Positions 56,712 to 64,000 of a stretch of 64,000 bases of DNA are shown here, one piece after another. The notes under the pieces are model-generated. The model worked only from the letters and a program-made list of their open reading frames with translations, made no database searches and was not told the origin of the DNA. The position numbers and the translations under genes were made by a program. Every line of letters starts with the position of its first letter. The stretch's first letter is position 1. This stretch comes from Olsenella intestinalis. GTDB lineage: Bacteria > Actinomycetota > Coriobacteriia > Coriobacteriales > Atopobiaceae. The stretch lies in contig NZ_JALGRK010000002.1 of NCBI RefSeq assembly GCF_023276655.1, positions 496,001 through 560,000 on the forward strand, written 5' to 3'.

Positions 56712-58301
56712 ATGATGACAACCTCCGCATTCGAGATCCTCGGGCCCATCATGGTGGGCCCGTCCTCGTCTCACACCGCCGGCGCCCTGCGCATCGCGCT
56801 CGTCGCGCGCTCGCTTGGCCCCCACCCGCTCGAGAGCGTAACCTTCACGCTCTACAACTCCTTCGCCCACACCTACCGCGGCCACGGCAGCGACCGCGCC
56901 CTGGTCGCGGGCATCCTCGGCCTCGCGCCTGACGACACGCGCGTCCGCGACTCCTTCGACCTCGCGCGCGAGCAAGGCCTCGACTTCACCTTCGTCGAGA
57001 CCCCCGACGAGGCCGGCGCCGGCCGCCACCCCAACACGGTCACGGTCACCATGCACGGCGCCGACGGCACCACCATGTCCGTCACCGGCGAGTCGCTCGG
57101 CGGCGGCCGCGTCCGCATCAGCTCCATCGACGGCATCGCCGTCGAGCTCACGGGCGACTACCCCACCCTCTTCATCGCGCACCACGACCGCCCCGGCGTG
57201 CTCGCCGCCCTCACGAGCGGCCTCTCGGCGGCGTCGGTCAACATCGCAACCATGCGCACCTTCCGCGAAAGCCGCGGGGGCCGCGCCTACACGGTCTTCG
57301 AGCTCGACACCACGATCGACGACGGCCTGCTCGAGTACCTGCGCCACGCCCCCAACATCCAGCTGGCGAGCGTCGTGAACATCCCCGGCTCCTCGCGAAC
57401 CGCCCCCGACGCCGTTCTCGAGCACGGCTTCGACACCGGCGCCCAGCTCCTCTCGGCCTGCCGCGCCGAGGGCGCCTCGATCGGCCGCGTCATGCGCACG
57501 CGCGAGCTCGAGATCGACCCCAACGGCGACGCCGACGAGCGCATGGCCCACCTGATCTCCGTCATGCGCGCCGAGACGACCGAGCCCCTCGAGGACCCCA
57601 AGCCCTCGCTCGGCGGCCTCATCGGCGGCGAGGCGCGTTCCGTCGCCGAGAAGAGCTCCGGCCTCGGCCCGCTGCTCCTCGGGGCGACGCTCACCCGCGC
57701 CACCGCCTACGCGATGGCCGTCCTCGAGCGCTCCGCCTCGATGGGCGTCATCGTCGCCGCCCCCACGGCCGGCTCCGCGGGTGTCATCCCAGGATCGCTC
57801 CTGGCCGTCGCCGAGGCCGCAGACGCCGACGACGAGCGCCTCGCGCTCGCACTCTGGAACGCCTGCGCCATCGGCGCGATCGTGGCCCGCAACGCCTCTG
57901 TCTCGGGCGCTGAGGGCGGCTGCCAGGCCGAGGTGGGAACCGCGACCGCCATGGCCGCCTCCGCCATCTGCGAGCTGCTCGGCGGCACGCCCGAGGCCTG
58001 CCTCTCGGCCGCCTCGACGGCCATCTCCAACCTGCTCGGCCTCGTCTGCGACCCCGTCCGCGGCCTCGTGGAGCACCCCTGCCAGACGCGCAACGCCATC
58101 GGTGTGGCCAACGCCATCAGCTCGGCCCAGCTCGCCCTCTCGGGCGTGATGGACCCCCTGCCCTTCGACGAGGTCGTGGCTGCCATGGCCAGCGTCGGCT
58201 CGTCCATCCCCGCCTCGCTTCGCGAGACGGCCCTCGGCGGCCTGGCCGCGACCCCCTCGGCCTGCGACGCCTGCGGAGGCTGCGCCCACGCCTGCGCCTA
58301 G
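56712..58301 (+). CDS. sdaA: L-serine dehydratase, single chain (beta-ACT-alpha)
   Basis: A 529-residue iron-sulfur enzyme. The N-terminal beta domain has ILGPIMVGPSSSHTAGALRI. An ACT domain follows at about 150-222 (HHDRPGVLAALTSGLSAASV). The alpha domain (about 250-529) has EKSSGLGPLLLG, GSAGVIPGSLL and the cluster cysteines in GGCQAEVG, CDPVRGLVEHPCQTRN and the C-terminal CDACGGC. It converts serine to pyruvate and ammonia. In Bacillus beta-ACT and alpha are separate chains. A motif copy (57648-57656) is in Glu-Lys-Ser codons. Transcribed with gltX. Confidence 0.92.
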   Translation: MMTTSAFEILGPIMVGPSSSHTAGALRIALVARSLGPHPLESVTFTLYNSFAHTYRGHGSDRALVAGILGLAPDDTRVRDSFDLAREQGLDFTFVETPDEAGAGRHPNTVTVTMHGADGTTMSVTGESLGGGRVRISSIDGIAVELTGDYPTLFIAHHDRPGVLAALTSGLSAASVNIATMRTFRESRGGRAYTVFELDTTIDDGLLEYLRHAPNIQLASVVNIPGSSRTAPDAVLEHGFDTGAQLLSACRAEGASIGRVMRTRELEIDPNGDADERMAHLISVMRAETTEPLEDPKPSLGGLIGGEARSVAEKSSGLGPLLLGATLTRATAYAMAVLERSASMGVIVAAPTAGSAGVIPGSLLAVAEAADADDERLALALWNACAIGAIVARNASVSGAEGGCQAEVGTATAMAASAICELLGGTPEACLSAASTAISNLLGLVCDPVRGLVEHPCQTRNAIGVANAISSAQLALSGVMDPLPFDEVVAAMASVGSSIPASLRETALGGLAATPSACDACGGCAHACA

Positions 58302-58338
58302 CCGCGGCGCGCATCCCCGCATACCTCCCGAACGCACA

Positions 58339-58381
58339 GGAGCCGGCGCCCCGCAAGGGGTGCCGGCTCCACGCTCTTCTC
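58339..58381 (+). terminator. sdaA terminator with a dispersed-motif tail
   Basis: GGAGCCGGCGCCCC, GCAA loop, GGGGTGCCGGCTCC (58339-58370), then ACGCTCTTCTCG. The pyrimidine-rich motif complement occupies the place of the U-tract. Confidence 0.75.
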
Positions 58382-58410
58382 GCCCGGGCGTACGCGCCCC
58401 GTGACGAGAC

Positions 58411-59757
58411 CTACTTCTTCTTGACCTTGCCCATCGGGATGGACACGCCCTTCGAGGTGACGGTCGGCTTGCGGGCGGCCCTGCCCGTGCCGGACGCGCC
58501 GCGGCCCTTCGCGCGCGCCGCGATCTGCGAGCCCTTGATGGTCGCCACGCGCGGCTCGCGCCTGGCGCCGGCGCCACCCACGGGGAGCCGGCCGAGAAGA
58601 GCCTGCACGCGGTGGTAGATGCTCGGTCCGGGCTTCGAGCGCAGGCCCAGGAGGGGCGCCGAGAGCAGCGTCGGGCCGAAGAAGGTGACGATGCGCCAGA
58701 TGAGGAAGCCCGCGCTCGTAGCGCTGCCGAACATGTGGCCGTAGAACATGATGAAGCCGCCCTCGGCGCCGCCAGTTCCGCCGGGAAGGGGCACGGCCGA
58801 GGCGACCATCTGGACCATCGATCCCGCAGCCAGGCACTCCAGGAAGTCGGCGTCGATGCCGAAGGCCTTCAGGACGAACCACGGGATCATGTAGAGGCAC
58901 CCAAGCTGGAGCATCGTCACGACGAGCGTGAGGCCCATCGACGGCAGGTCCTGGGCGGCACGCTTGAAGGCGTTGGAGAACTCCATGACCTGGACGTTGA
59001 CCATCTCGTCGAAGTGGGACGGGTCCTTGAGGATGCCGCGACGCGTGGCGAAGCGGATCAGGCCGTTGCCGACGCGCATGACGAAGCGCGGGCACAGGCA
59101 GACCACGAACAGGACCGCGAGCTCCAGGAAGTGCACGCCAAAGACGACGAGGTTGAGGAAGATGATGTCGCCGTAGGTGTCGAAGAAGTACGAGACCTTG
59201 GCGAACAGCATGATCGCGGCAAAGAGCACGACGCCGAACTGGAACATGATGAAGCGCGTGAACTGGGTCGCGCTCGCCTCGCCCACGTCGAGGCCGGTGC
59301 GCGTGAGGCGAAAGATCTGCGAGGGCACGGCGCCGGCCATCATGGGCGTGAGGTTGCCGAAGAAGATGCCCGATGCCTCGACGCTCATGAGGTCGCGAAT
59401 GCCCACGGGAGAGTCATGGTCCAGGTAGACGGCAATCGCGTACGCCACGACGCCGAACACGAAGTACATGACGAAGGCGAACGACGCCCAGCCGATCCAT
59501 CCGCCGTCAACCGACGAGAGCGCCCTCAGGAACTCCCCCATCTGTCCGGTGACAATCAGGTAGACGACGTAGATGCCCACGACCGCCGCGAGGAAGATTG
59601 CGCCCTTGCGCGCCTTGGCGTTGGTCTCCTGGGAGTTCTCGTCCGCGGGCGCGCCCGTGTCGACGGCGACGTGGGGCTTGGGGCCCTTGGCGGCCTTGGG
59701 GACGGCCTTGCGCGCCGCCTTGGCGCCAACGTCCCTCTTGTCCTTCGCCTGAGCCAT
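58411..59757 (-). CDS. flippase-like integral membrane protein (UPF0104/LPG_synthase_TM family)
   Basis: A 448-residue protein, start ATG at 59757 behind GGGAGG. A Lys/Ala-rich cytoplasmic head (about 1-48) precedes seven or eight membrane segments. It has GIFFGNLTPMMAGAVPSQIFRL and the family motif PLPGGTGGAEGGF near 320. A basic Gly/Ala/Arg tail ends GKVKKK. Relatives include MprF flippase domains and AglD2-type proteins that move or modify lipid-linked molecules. The substrate is unknown. A GCT CTT CTC run for Ala-Leu-Leu (58594-58602) carries the dispersed motif. Confidence 0.82.
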   Translation of the reverse strand: MAQAKDKRDVGAKAARKAVPKAAKGPKPHVAVDTGAPADENSQETNAKARKGAIFLAAVVGIYVVYLIVTGQMGEFLRALSSVDGGWIGWASFAFVMYFVFGVVAYAIAVYLDHDSPVGIRDLMSVEASGIFFGNLTPMMAGAVPSQIFRLTRTGLDVGEASATQFTRFIMFQFGVVLFAAIMLFAKVSYFFDTYGDIIFLNLVVFGVHFLELAVLFVVCLCPRFVMRVGNGLIRFATRRGILKDPSHFDEMVNVQVMEFSNAFKRAAQDLPSMGLTLVVTMLQLGCLYMIPWFVLKAFGIDADFLECLAAGSMVQMVASAVPLPGGTGGAEGGFIMFYGHMFGSATSAGFLIWRIVTFFGPTLLSAPLLGLRSKPGPSIYHRVQALLGRLPVGGAGARREPRVATIKGSQIAARAKGRGASGTGRAARKPTVTSKGVSIPMGKVKKK

Positions 59758-60144
59758 GGGCCTCCCGATCTCGGTCTCTCGTACGGGCGACACTCGCCCA
59801 TACGCATACTTCGTACCATGATAGCCCACCAGATTGGCCGCTTCGGCCGCGACCCCGTGGCCACACGTCGAGTGCGGACGCATCCACGCCGGACAGGCCG
59901 CCGAGACATGGGAGAAAGAAGCGGCGACCTTGGCACATCCAGATATTGTGAAGGCACCCCTCGATCTCGCCAACAATTCCACCACAACAGGACCTGGAGA
60001 GTTTTCGCAGCTAAGCAAGCTTGCTACAACAAACGGGGCCGCAAACGAAGCATGTGCGACAAGTTTTTCCCAAATGCCGCTTGCGCACCCATCGCCAGTC
60101 GCGTATATTACTTTCTCGCGCAACGGCGCATAGGCAACACCGAT
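59758..60144. other. 387-base gap before the tRNA genes
   Basis: I see no gene. It is less GC-rich than its neighbours. Its right end holds the tRNA promoter, and its left end should hold the promoter of the flippase-like gene. Confidence 0.5.
60082..60110 (+). promoter_or_regulatory. promoter of the tRNA cluster
   Basis: TTGCGC (60082-60087), a 17-base spacer, and TATATT (60105-60110), 35 bases before tRNA-Gln. Confidence 0.75.
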
Positions 60145-60218
60145 TGGGACGTCGTCTAACGGTAGGACAACGGATTCTGGTTCCGTCAGTGGGAGTTCGA
60201 TTCTCTCCGTCCCAGCCA
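60145..60218 (+). tRNA. tRNA-Gln (anticodon CTG)
   Basis: A 74-base cloverleaf: acceptor TGGGACG/CGTCCCA, anticodon loop TTCTGGT, T-loop GTTCGATTC, encoded GCCA end. It reads CAG. Confidence 0.95.
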
Positions 60219-60238
60219 AGTGTGCCTGACAACTGAAT

Positions 60239-60315
60239 GGCCCGTTCGTCTAGCGGTTTAGGACGCCGCCCTCTCAAGGCGGAGATCACCAGTTCGAATC
60301 TGGTACGGGCTACCA
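60239..60315 (+). tRNA. tRNA-Glu (anticodon CTC), copy 1
   Basis: A 77-base cloverleaf: acceptor GGCCCGT/ACGGGCT with a G-U first pair, anticodon stem CCGCC/GGCGG with loop CTCTCAA, T-loop GTTCGAATC, encoded ACCA end. It reads GAG. Confidence 0.95.
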
Positions 60316-60352
60316 ACAACTTCCGGTCGCGACCCTCTAGCGACCTTCAGAC

Positions 60353-60429
60353 GGCCCGTTCGTCTAGCGGTTTAGGACGCCGCCCTCTCAAGGCGGAGAT
60401 CACCAGTTCGAATCTGGTACGGGCTACCA
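60353..60429 (+). tRNA. tRNA-Glu (anticodon CTC), copy 2
   Basis: Identical in all 77 bases to the copy 38 bases upstream: a tandem duplication, probably co-transcribed. Confidence 0.95.
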
Positions 60430-60437
60430 AACAGACA

Positions 60438-60469
60438 CAGGCCATCGGGTTTACCCGGTGGCCTGTTTT
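60438..60469 (+). terminator. tRNA cluster terminator
   Basis: CAGGCCATCGGG, TTTA loop, CCCGGTGGCCTG, then TTTTC, nine bases after the second tRNA-Glu. Confidence 0.92.
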
Positions 60470-60510
60470 CTTGTCTCGATCGCTCCCGCATCCAAGCAAG
60501 GGGCTATGCA

Positions 60511-60968
60511 TCCGAGAAGAGCCGCCCGGCACATGCCGGGCGGCCCCATCCTCACTCGTCTGTCAGCCGGGGCTACAGCCCGTACCAGCCGATGCCCTCG
60601 TACAGCCAGCCGAGCTCGACGAGGGCCATGGCCTCGTGCTCGCTCGTCGTGTAGTTGTGCGTTCCCGCGCTGGCGTAGGGGTTGTACTGGCGATAGACCG
60701 GCACGCCGTTCTCGCCGGCGGAGCACCAGCCAACGCCCTCGTCCGTCCAGCCAAGCTGGACGAGGTGGTCGCGCTCGAAGGCGCTCACCGTGTAGTGATG
60801 GTCGCCCGCGTAGGAGTTGTACAGGCGGTACACCGGTGCTCCCTCTGCCGGGGCGATCCAGCCAACGCCCTCACCATGCCAGCCGAGCCCGACGAGCGCG
60901 TCGCGCTCGTAGGCGCTCGCGGTGTAGAAGTGCTCGCCGGAGTAGGGGTTGTACAGGCGGAACATGTC
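60511..60968. repeat. 458-bp direct repeat, copy 1
   Basis: This aligns without gaps to 61940-62397 (offset 1,429) with about 18 differences by eye, near 96% identity. It covers the motif, the terminator, the stop codon and the whole C-terminal three-repeat module. Confidence 0.92.
60514..60544 (-). terminator. terminator of the Gly-rich surface gene with motif tail
   Basis: GCCGCCCGGC/GCCGGGCGGC (60521-60544) with a four-base loop. On the minus strand it runs directly into CTCTTCTCGG, a dispersed-motif copy in the U-tract position. Confidence 0.8.
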
Positions 60969-61730
60969 CTGGGCCTCGGCCGGCTCGGGGTCGGGATCGG
61001 GGCCGGGCTCCACCTCAGAGGTCGCGATGACATACTGGGCGCCGGTGGTGGGACCTTCTATGGCCGTATAGGTCTCGCCGTCGTCGCTGGCCTGTATGAC
61101 GTTAGCGGAGATCTCGCCCTCCACGGCCTTGGCCGACTTGCCGGCAGTGGGTCCTTCGGCGTCATCGTTAACCACGAAACCCACTGCACCACCGTCTCCG
61201 CCGGCCATCCTTGCGGTGCCACCCTTGACAGTCAGGTTGCCCGTAAGGCCGACCGCGCCGTCACCGCCGCTGCCCGGAGTGGCGCCGTCGCCGCCTGCCC
61301 CACCTTCTCCGCCAGTGCACTGGACGGTTGCCCCGTCAACGATCAGATTGCCAAAGACGGCAGCCTTGCCGTCGCCACCCCTGCCTCCGGTACCGCCTTC
61401 TGAATCTTCGCCAAACTCGCCTTCGTCACCATAGACGATCAGCGTGCCCTTGCCTGCGACGGTGATCGTGTGCCGGTTGGGCGTGTGGCTATGGGTGTTG
61501 ATGCCAAACCAGACCGTCACGGTCTTGCCCTCGGCGACTGTCACCGTAATGTCCGTATCGACAAAGACGCGCTCGTTGATTTCTGTGTCGCTGTCAAACG
61601 TCTTGTCGCTGTCCCACGTTTCGTCTACGAACGCGAACGCCCTGGCGCTCGCACCAAGCACGAGCGCCACCGTCGCCACGAGCGCGACCACAGAGGCCAC
61701 AAGCAGCCTGCCTGACTTCATTCGCTCCAT
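60573..61730 (-). CDS. secreted Gly-rich protein with C-terminal three-repeat module
   Basis: A 385-residue protein, start ATG at 61730 behind AGAGGGG (the ATG at 61721, behind GGAG, is possible). Residues 1-34 are a signal peptide. Residues about 40-240 look like a right-handed beta-helix or polymorphic outer-layer domain, rich in Gly/Asp/Thr turns (EGGTGGRGGDGKAAVFGNL, then DGATVQCTGGEGGAGGDGAT), of the type that lists hidden or anchored repeats. A Pro/Asp/Glu linker leads to the three repeats (FRLYNPYSGEHFYT, YRLYNSYAGDHHYT, YRQYNPYASAGTHNYTT) ending WYGL. Function unknown; likely cell-surface. Confidence 0.8.
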   Translation of the reverse strand: MERMKSGRLLVASVVALVATVALVLGASARAFAFVDETWDSDKTFDSDTEINERVFVDTDITVTVAEGKTVTVWFGINTHSHTPNRHTITVAGKGTLIVYGDEGEFGEDSEGGTGGRGGDGKAAVFGNLIVDGATVQCTGGEGGAGGDGATPGSGGDGAVGLTGNLTVKGGTARMAGGDGGAVGFVVNDDAEGPTAGKSAKAVEGEISANVIQASDDGETYTAIEGPTTGAQYVIATSEVEPGPDPDPEPAEAQDMFRLYNPYSGEHFYTASAYERDALVGLGWHGEGVGWIAPAEGAPVYRLYNSYAGDHHYTVSAFERDHLVQLGWTDEGVGWCSAGENGVPVYRQYNPYASAGTHNYTTSEHEAMALVELGWLYEGIGWYGL

Positions 61731-61939
61731 GCGGTTCCCCTCTCGCCTGGAACTAACCCATAGCTGGCACTTCAAGACTAGTTTGAGCCACGGGCCATGC
61801 CACCAACACCTCGCCTCGGCAGGCGGCGCGACCCTCCACGTGCGACGCGGAACGACTCGCGCCCAAGTGCCGGCGTCGGCGAGCGGGTCCACCGTTTGCG
61901 CGCCCCTGGTCGCCGCTCTTCCGACCAAGGAACGACGCG
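61731..61939. other. gap between the two module-bearing genes
   Basis: No gene is seen. The promoter of the Gly-rich gene should be here; GCTATGGGT is a weak candidate. The TGNTANACT promoter of the giant genes is not found. Confidence 0.4.
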
Positions 61940-62397
61940 TCCGAGAAGAGCCGCCCGGCGATTGCCGGGCGGCCCCATCCTCACTCGTATGTCAGCCGGG
62001 GCTACAGCCCGTACCAGCCGATGCCCTCGTACAGCCAGCCGAGCTCGACGAGGGCCATGGCCTCGTACTCGCTCGTCGTGTAGTTGTGCGTTCCCGCGCT
62101 GGCGTAGGGGTTGTACTGGCGATAGACCGGCACGCCGTTCTCGCCGGCGGAGCACCAGCCAACGCCCTCGTCCGTCCAGCCAAGCTGGACGAGGTGGTCG
62201 CGCTCGAAGGCGCTCACCGTGTAGTGATGGTCGCCCGCGTAGGGGTTGTACAGGCGGTAGACCGGCGCGCCCTCCTCAGGGGCGACCCAGCCAACGCCCT
62301 CGCCCTGCCAGCCGAGCCCGACGAGCACGTCGCGCTCGTAGGCGCTCGCCGTGTAGAAGTGCTCGCCGGAGTAGGGGTTGTACAGGCGGAACATGTC
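61940..62397. repeat. 458-bp direct repeat, copy 2
   Basis: Partner of 60511-60968 in the same orientation. The repeats flank the secreted Gly-rich gene, so recombination could delete it cleanly and join the two genes. Confidence 0.92.
61943..61973 (-). terminator. terminator of the protease gene with motif tail
   Basis: GCCGCCCGGC/GCCGGGCGGC (61950-61973), GATT loop, with CTCTTCTCGG following on the minus strand. Confidence 0.8.
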
Positions 62398-64000
62398 GCT
62401 GCCCGCAGGGGTTGGCGCGGGCTCGTCCTGTGTGACCAGGTAGGCCTTGATCGAGAAGTTGTCGATGGAGTAGTCGTTGAGCAGCGCCGTCCTGGGAGCG
62501 AATTTGGTCCAGTCGGTCCAGGCGCCCTCCGCGTAGACGAAGCTCTCGCCCTCGTTCACGACGGCCACGCCGTACTCGTCGGCGATCCTGTCACGCTTGT
62601 CGGCAGGCGTCCCCGCCGTCGCCTCCTGGGCTTTCACAGCCTGGGCATGCGCCTTGGAGTACGTGGCGTTGGTCGCAAACTCGTGCAGCGTAGTGCCTTC
62701 GCTCTCAACGGTCTCCTCCGCCACCACGGCGAACTTCTCGCCAGGCTTGATCACAATCGAGCCGTCAAGCTTCTCGCGGTGCAGGCCGGCGTACTCGTAG
62801 GTCGCCGTCTTCGTGCCCAGCAGTGTGCCGTCCTCGGGGTTCTTGAACCCGTCGCTCAGCTTGTAGATGGAGTACTTGACCGTGGCGTCCGTCCGGGCCG
62901 TCTTGGTGGAGACCGACGCCAGCTTAGCGGTCGAGTCCGTGTCGTTCGTGAACACGTTCGCCGTCTTGAGGACATCCTCGCCCTGCTCGAACGTGGCCTC
63001 CTCGTTCCAGTTGTCGACCGTGGACGGCATGTAGTCGTACATCTGGACCAGCAGGTCGCCGTCGGCCCTAGAGAGGTCATCGTCAAAGGCAAACGACTCG
63101 GCGTTCGCCGCGCTCTTGTCGTAATAGGAAAGCCAGAAGTAGCCTGTGTGCTTGCCGCTCTCGTCCGTGATGCCCCACTTGTCGTAGTTGATGGTGTTGC
63201 CGTCGCCCAGGTCGGTGGAGTCGTACTCCGAGCCCCAGGAGTTCTTGACGAGCCATGCGCCGTTCTGGGGCGGCTTGTGGTCGGCCAGGAAGTTGTCAGC
63301 CGAGTAGTCGTCGTTCCAGCCGACGATACAGACCGCGTGGTTGGTCTTGACGTCGTCGTAGGTGTAGTGGGCCCAGGTCTCCTCGTTCATCATCGGGGTG
63401 TCCGACTTCTGGCCGGGCGCCGCCATGTCGGCCTTGAACGCCACCATCACGCCCCGGCCGCGCATCAGCTCGGACTTGACGGCGTCGACGCCCTGCTGGT
63501 TGATGCCTGTCCACTTGCCCTCGGCGTCCCTGGTGCTCAGGGCGGGAAGCTTGTTGCCGTCCACCAGCGTGAACCCGGAACTGACGTTGCGACTCAGGGA
63601 CTCCTCGCCCTCGATGGTCGTGGTCTCCGGGATGGACCAGTCGTCAAGACTGGTGTAGCAGGTGTGCTCCGCGAGCTCGGCAACGTACATCTGGTAGGAA
63701 GCGTCCAGGAACGCGTCGACGGTGAGCTGGTCGTCGGGAACGGTCAGGTAGCCCTTGGTGCGCAGGGAGCTGAGCAGCGAGGCCACCTTCTCGTTGGTCT
63801 TGTTGTTCAGCGCCTCCTCCATGGTCATCCCGATCTGGGCCTCGACGGTCTCGCGCGCGACCGCCTTGCCCTTGTCCGGGTGAGCCACCAGATACTGCTT
63901 CTCCGTCATGCCCTCCTTGCCCTGATACGGGAAGTACTTCTCGTACGTGGGACCTGCGCCCGAGGCGTACAGGGTCGCGACGTTCACGCCATACGCGCCG
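62002..64000 (-). CDS. secreted papain-family (C1A) cysteine protease with three-repeat module, 5' end cut
   Basis: The frame is open to the window edge; 666 codons are seen. The peptidase part has NHAVCIVGWNDDY (catalytic His) and NGAWLVKNSWGSEY (catalytic Asn), as in C1A enzymes of Gram-positive surface proteins. The catalytic Cys motif should lie upstream, outside the window. A lectin-like beta domain follows (LVQMYDYMPSTVDNWN and later). The last about 130 residues are the shared module (FRLYNPYSGEHFYT to WYGL). It probably cleaves proteins or peptides outside the cell. Stop at 62002 with a terminator 28 bases on. Confidence 0.85.
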   Translation of the reverse strand, partial: GAYGVNVATLYASGAGPTYEKYFPYQGKEGMTEKQYLVAHPDKGKAVARETVEAQIGMTMEEALNNKTNEKVASLLSSLRTKGYLTVPDDQLTVDAFLDASYQMYVAELAEHTCYTSLDDWSIPETTTIEGEESLSRNVSSGFTLVDGNKLPALSTRDAEGKWTGINQQGVDAVKSELMRGRGVMVAFKADMAAPGQKSDTPMMNEETWAHYTYDDVKTNHAVCIVGWNDDYSADNFLADHKPPQNGAWLVKNSWGSEYDSTDLGDGNTINYDKWGITDESGKHTGYFWLSYYDKSAANAESFAFDDDLSRADGDLLVQMYDYMPSTVDNWNEEATFEQGEDVLKTANVFTNDTDSTAKLASVSTKTARTDATVKYSIYKLSDGFKNPEDGTLLGTKTATYEYAGLHREKLDGSIVIKPGEKFAVVAEETVESEGTTLHEFATNATYSKAHAQAVKAQEATAGTPADKRDRIADEYGVAVVNEGESFVYAEGAWTDWTKFAPRTALLNDYSIDNFSIKAYLVTQDEPAPTPAGSDMFRLYNPYSGEHFYTASAYERDVLVGLGWQGEGVGWVAPEEGAPVYRLYNPYAGDHHYTVSAFERDHLVQLGWTDEGVGWCSAGENGVPVYRQYNPYASAGTHNYTTSEYEAMALVELGWLYEGIGWYGL

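Noticed and set aside
60237-60440. Open frame giving Ser/Leu/Arg peptides such as GLGRRPLKAEITSSNLVRA, twice
   Set aside because: This is the usual translation of tRNA-Glu genes, not a protein.

Overview
The window is a high-GC segment (most codons end in G or C) of an actinobacterial chromosome. I infer a member of the Coriobacteriia (Olsenella/Atopobium/Collinsella type). The reasons are the high GC, T-box and SAM-I riboswitches alongside actinobacterial codon use, a Firmicutes-like housekeeping gene order, and very large secreted proteins that mix InlB-type, MBG-type and DUF5648-type repeats. There is no IS element, phage, CRISPR array or rRNA operon.

Layout. (i) 1-11,090: start of guaB (cut by the edge), a membrane family 2 glycosyltransferase, rluD-lspA-ileS with an ileS T-box leader, divergent ftsH, a SpoU-type RNA methyltransferase and an L,D-transpeptidase. 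(ii) 11,091-26,704 (minus strand): a long housekeeping array, in transcription order a small membrane protein, Asp23/Gls24 protein, DAK2 kinase, recG, rsmD, coaD, a coiled-coil protein, YceD, rpmF, plsX, acpP, rnc, smc, ftsY and ffh. It links phospholipid precursor synthesis, chromosome condensation and the SRP pathway, much as in Bacillus. (iii) 26,948-29,068: rpmB, a HAD-phosphatase/thiamine pyrophosphokinase fusion and a small FmdB-type zinc-ribbon protein. (iv) 29,149-46,460: two paralogous secreted proteins of about 2,750 residues and a 151-residue protein, all ending in the same three-repeat module and all with a similar extended -10 promoter. (v) 46,595-58,301: rsmB-fmt-def-priA, a glycerol-dehydrogenase-like gene, metK with a SAM-I riboswitch, gltX and a one-chain serine dehydratase. 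(vi) 58,411-64,000: a flippase-like membrane protein, tRNA-Gln and two identical tRNA-Glu genes, then a Gly-rich secreted protein and a papain-family secreted protease (cut by the edge), both carrying the same C-terminal module.

The most unusual signal crosses all these regions. The 9-mer GAGAAGAGC (usually inside GSCGAGAAGAGC) occurs exactly at least 31 times on the two strands together, where chance predicts about 0.5. It is found in unrelated genes, in both orientations and two reading frames, often through rare GCT CTT CTC codons. It is also over-represented between genes, where it tends to sit beside terminator hairpins and once forms an inverted pair. This is the profile of DNA uptake sequences in Neisseriaceae and Pasteurellaceae, and I know of no description of one in this class. 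The second theme is the shared C-terminal module, apparently swapped and homogenised between secreted proteins.
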